From: Mortierella sp. BCC40632
Taxonomy: Eukaryota; Mortierellomycota; Mortierellomycetes; Mortierellales; Mortierellaceae
Reading direction: 5' to 3'
NCBI GenBank assembly: GCA_011634665.1
Contig: WAEK01000022.1
Span: 310,001-374,000, forward strand
DNA length: 64,000 bases
A model generated the notes under the pieces. It did not search any database, had not been told where the DNA came from, and saw nothing but the letters and a program-made list of their open reading frames with translations. Below, in pieces: positions 61,821-64,000 of the stretch (the stretch's first letter is position 1; each line of letters begins with the position of its first letter). The position numbers and the translations under genes are program-made.

Positions 61821-64000
61821 ATGATGTCTCTTCCATCTTACACGGGACCTGATATTTTCCTTCCTGAGGACTTTGTTGCTATTTCTTATTTCGAGACCAC
61901 CAGGATCTCTGAGTGGACACTGGATGACTTCCTTATCTCAACAGGACTCCCAGAGAAGGAGTTTGTGAAGATACTAAAGGATATCAAGCGCGCAAATCGC
62001 CTGCCAGACGCGGTCCGTATCTTTGCTGCAAGTCTGGAGAGTTTTTATGGTGGTGTTTTTCAAACTGGGATGACCACGATCGCGAGAAACAACTCCCAGA
62101 TAGAGGTGAACCATACTGTTTTGGATGGTAAAAGTTGCCGTGTAGCTCAGTGTAAAGTCAATGAAAAGCTCGATAGTCTCCTGGTAAGTTGTTGAGAAAT
62201 ACCGAAAGAAAACAACAACAACAATAACAATAACATACCTCGAGCTCGTTGGAAGGATAACTCGATTGTCTGCAGTTTACTAATACATCTATTTCACCTT
62301 CCCTTAACATGGCTGTTCTAAGGCTACTTCAGATCTTGAAAACCCACCAAGCATTTCACTCCAGGAATCGCAACCAGTCTCTCCAGCGCCACCGCAGGCT
62401 GAATATCAAGCAGAGTCTGCATCAAGGGTCACGTCATTTGCCCTTACTTCCGCAGACAAGGTCTCTGCAGGCAATTCCGAGAAGCAAGAGACGGCAAGAG
62501 ATGAATTGACAGGTAAGAAACTGTTAGATTACAACCAACCACTCAATCTCAGTCATGTATGGTTGTGCTTCTGGCTAAGTCTAATAAGCTTTCGCATCGT
62601 TGATGTTAAAGAGTCATCAGACTCCTCGTCATCACGCGCTATTTCCCGCCGAAAGAAATGTATCTACAGCACGGAAGAACCTTGGCGAGCCTTGACCTTC
62701 ACTTTGATGGATGTGGTGAGTTTTTGCAAGCAGATAGGGTAGAACAAGCTATGCTGGGCCTTCTAGAAGTGGGCTGATATCACCGAGCAACGGCTAATCT
62801 AACTTCGACAAATCACTCAATTAGGTTAATGACAAGAAAGATATATCATTCCCAGAGCAACCCTCTGGAATGGATCTCACCCATTCTTTGCTATTTAGCC
62901 ATGCCGTTCGTTCTCTGAGACAGTATCATGGCCAAGATGCCCAGAGCAAGGATATTATCCTCGTCAAAGACGCACAGTAAGACTACACGTCCTTCTCGAT
63001 AGAGGTTTCTCCACGAGTTGACAATCTACTGACAAACCGACATATTTTTTTTTTCCTCTAGGGTTGCCATGTCGTGCGTTTTTAACTCGATGTCAGCAAG
63101 AGCGTGCAGACATTTTGAAGACCTCGGACATGGTGACCTGGTCGTGGCAACCATGAGCCAATGCAACATTGAGGGTTTTGAGAACCACCCATGTTCTTCG
63201 GTCCTTCGTGGATATGTCCCGCTGTTGGCCAAAGGCGGGATTTACAAGCTGATGGCCAAAGTCACGAGAGACCGGGGTGCTCTCTTTGACAAGTATCAGG
63301 ACCAGGAGCGGCTGCCAGCAGATGCAGAGCTGACCAACAAGACCTTGCGGATCTTGGGTGCATTGTAAGCACTATGGATATCGACGCCTTTTGTCGCCTT
63401 TTCTTTCCTTCTTTCCTTCTTTCCTTGTTTTTCTCTTTCTATTTCAGCCTCAAGTTTTCACCAGATTTTTTTCCTCCACTTCCTACCTTAGGTGCGAGTT
63501 TATCCTGCACCCTCCATATGGCAAGAATCCGCCTTCGGAGGCCGACTGTTTGCAGGTCTGGACAAACGTCTTCTCTATCCTGACAGACAAGCTGACCATG
63601 CATGTGTAAGTGGACGAGTGCTTTGTAGGTGTCTGCAGATTTTTTTTACTTGATTCTTATCCAACAAGTTTTGTTCGCCTAATCATCCTAGTGGGGAGAA
63701 AGTCATGGGCGCTTCAAGGATCATGCGTCAACGGCAGACTGCCGAGTTCAATGATGTGAGTGACAGTGGCCGTAAGGTGGACTTACTCTTCATGTATGAA
63801 GGAATAGAGATCTCAAACATCGAGTTCAAAAAGCCCGGCACCTCTGAACGAGATCGCACAATCCAGAACAGAAAGAATGTCCGCCTGGCACGATGTATTC
63901 AAGAGGCCCACGCCGAGATCGGGGTTGAAGATCCCTCGGTGTTGGTGGCAGATGTTGCAGGTACAGTGAGATTTTTTTTTTTTTTTTTTTTTCATATTGA
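61821..64000 (+). CDS. PD-(D/E)XK-like protein of unknown function, 3' end outside window (7 exons seen)
   Basis: Exons 61821-62183, 62323-62512, 62612-62715, 62825-62976, 63062-63364, 63492-63605 and 63692-63960 join in phase to give at least 498 residues; the frame then enters an intron and leaves the window. Residues 1-120 form a globular domain (DIFLPEDFVAISYFETTRIS). A Ser/Gln/Glu/Pro-rich linker follows, then a second region with FTLMDVVNDKKD. The C-terminal part has FILHPPYGKNPPSEADCLQVW, GRKVDLLFMYEGIEISNIEF followed by KK, and RKNVRLARCIQEAHAEIG. Glu in SEAD, Asp in KVDLLF and Glu-x-Lys in EFKK are spaced as in PD-(D/E)XK nucleases. Similar domains occur in large families in Mucoromycota, some fused to Crinkler-type proteins. 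Two acceptors are AAG instead of CAG/TAG (62322, 62611). Whether it cuts DNA is unknown. Confidence 0.7.

Overview
The window is nuclear DNA of an intron-rich fungus. Almost every gene can be rebuilt from GT-AG exons whose phases agree. The introns and spacers are packed with long T, A and (GA)n/(CT)n runs. A BCL7-type gene, CDK5RAP1, PXMP4, FAHD1 and a C-terminal PD-(D/E)XK-like gene point to an early-diverging fungus, probably Mucoromycota and most likely Mortierellomycotina. The lineage is inferred from gene content and was not tested.

Layout. 0-10 kb: an unrecognised, possibly mitochondrial protein; a BCL7-like chromatin protein; two very small genes; a UPF0390/DUF2462 protein; and a four-CBS-domain protein. 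10-20 kb: a 3.3-kb microsatellite-rich spacer, then PXMP4, a Gfo/Idh/MocA oxidoreductase and HIS3. 20-36 kb: CDK5RAP1-type tRNA methylthiotransferase, a U1A/U2B''-type snRNP protein, a mitochondrial-type DEAD-box helicase, 4-hydroxyphenylpyruvate dioxygenase, a SETD6/Rkm4-type SET methyltransferase and a RutG-like NCS2 permease. 36-47 kb: a PICOT/GLRX3 monothiol glutaredoxin, cactin, TSR1 and FAHD1. 47-50 kb: a gene-poor segment with few homopolymers and decayed coding relics. 50-60 kb: PRP8 (2348 aa) and an F-box protein. 60-64 kb: a spacer with a minisatellite, then the 5' part of a fast-evolving PD-(D/E)XK-like gene that runs off the right edge.

Most genes are housekeeping: splicing (PRP8, U1A/U2B'', cactin), translation and ribosome assembly (TSR1, SET methyltransferase, CDK5RAP1), and amino-acid metabolism (HIS3, HPD). 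They do not form a single pathway cluster. Neighbours are often divergent with short shared promoters: cactin and TSR1 start codons are separated by only 177 bp, and the HIS3 promoter carries a perfect TGAGTCA general-control element. Two otherwise intact genes (the permease and CDK5RAP1) and one relic each show a one-base frame break in or near a homopolymer, so undercounted runs in the assembly are a serious possibility.

The least explained material is the right-hand PD-(D/E)XK-like gene and the relic-bearing segment at 47-50 kb. All exon models were made by eye from splice sites, reading phase and remembered family motifs, and no search was run.
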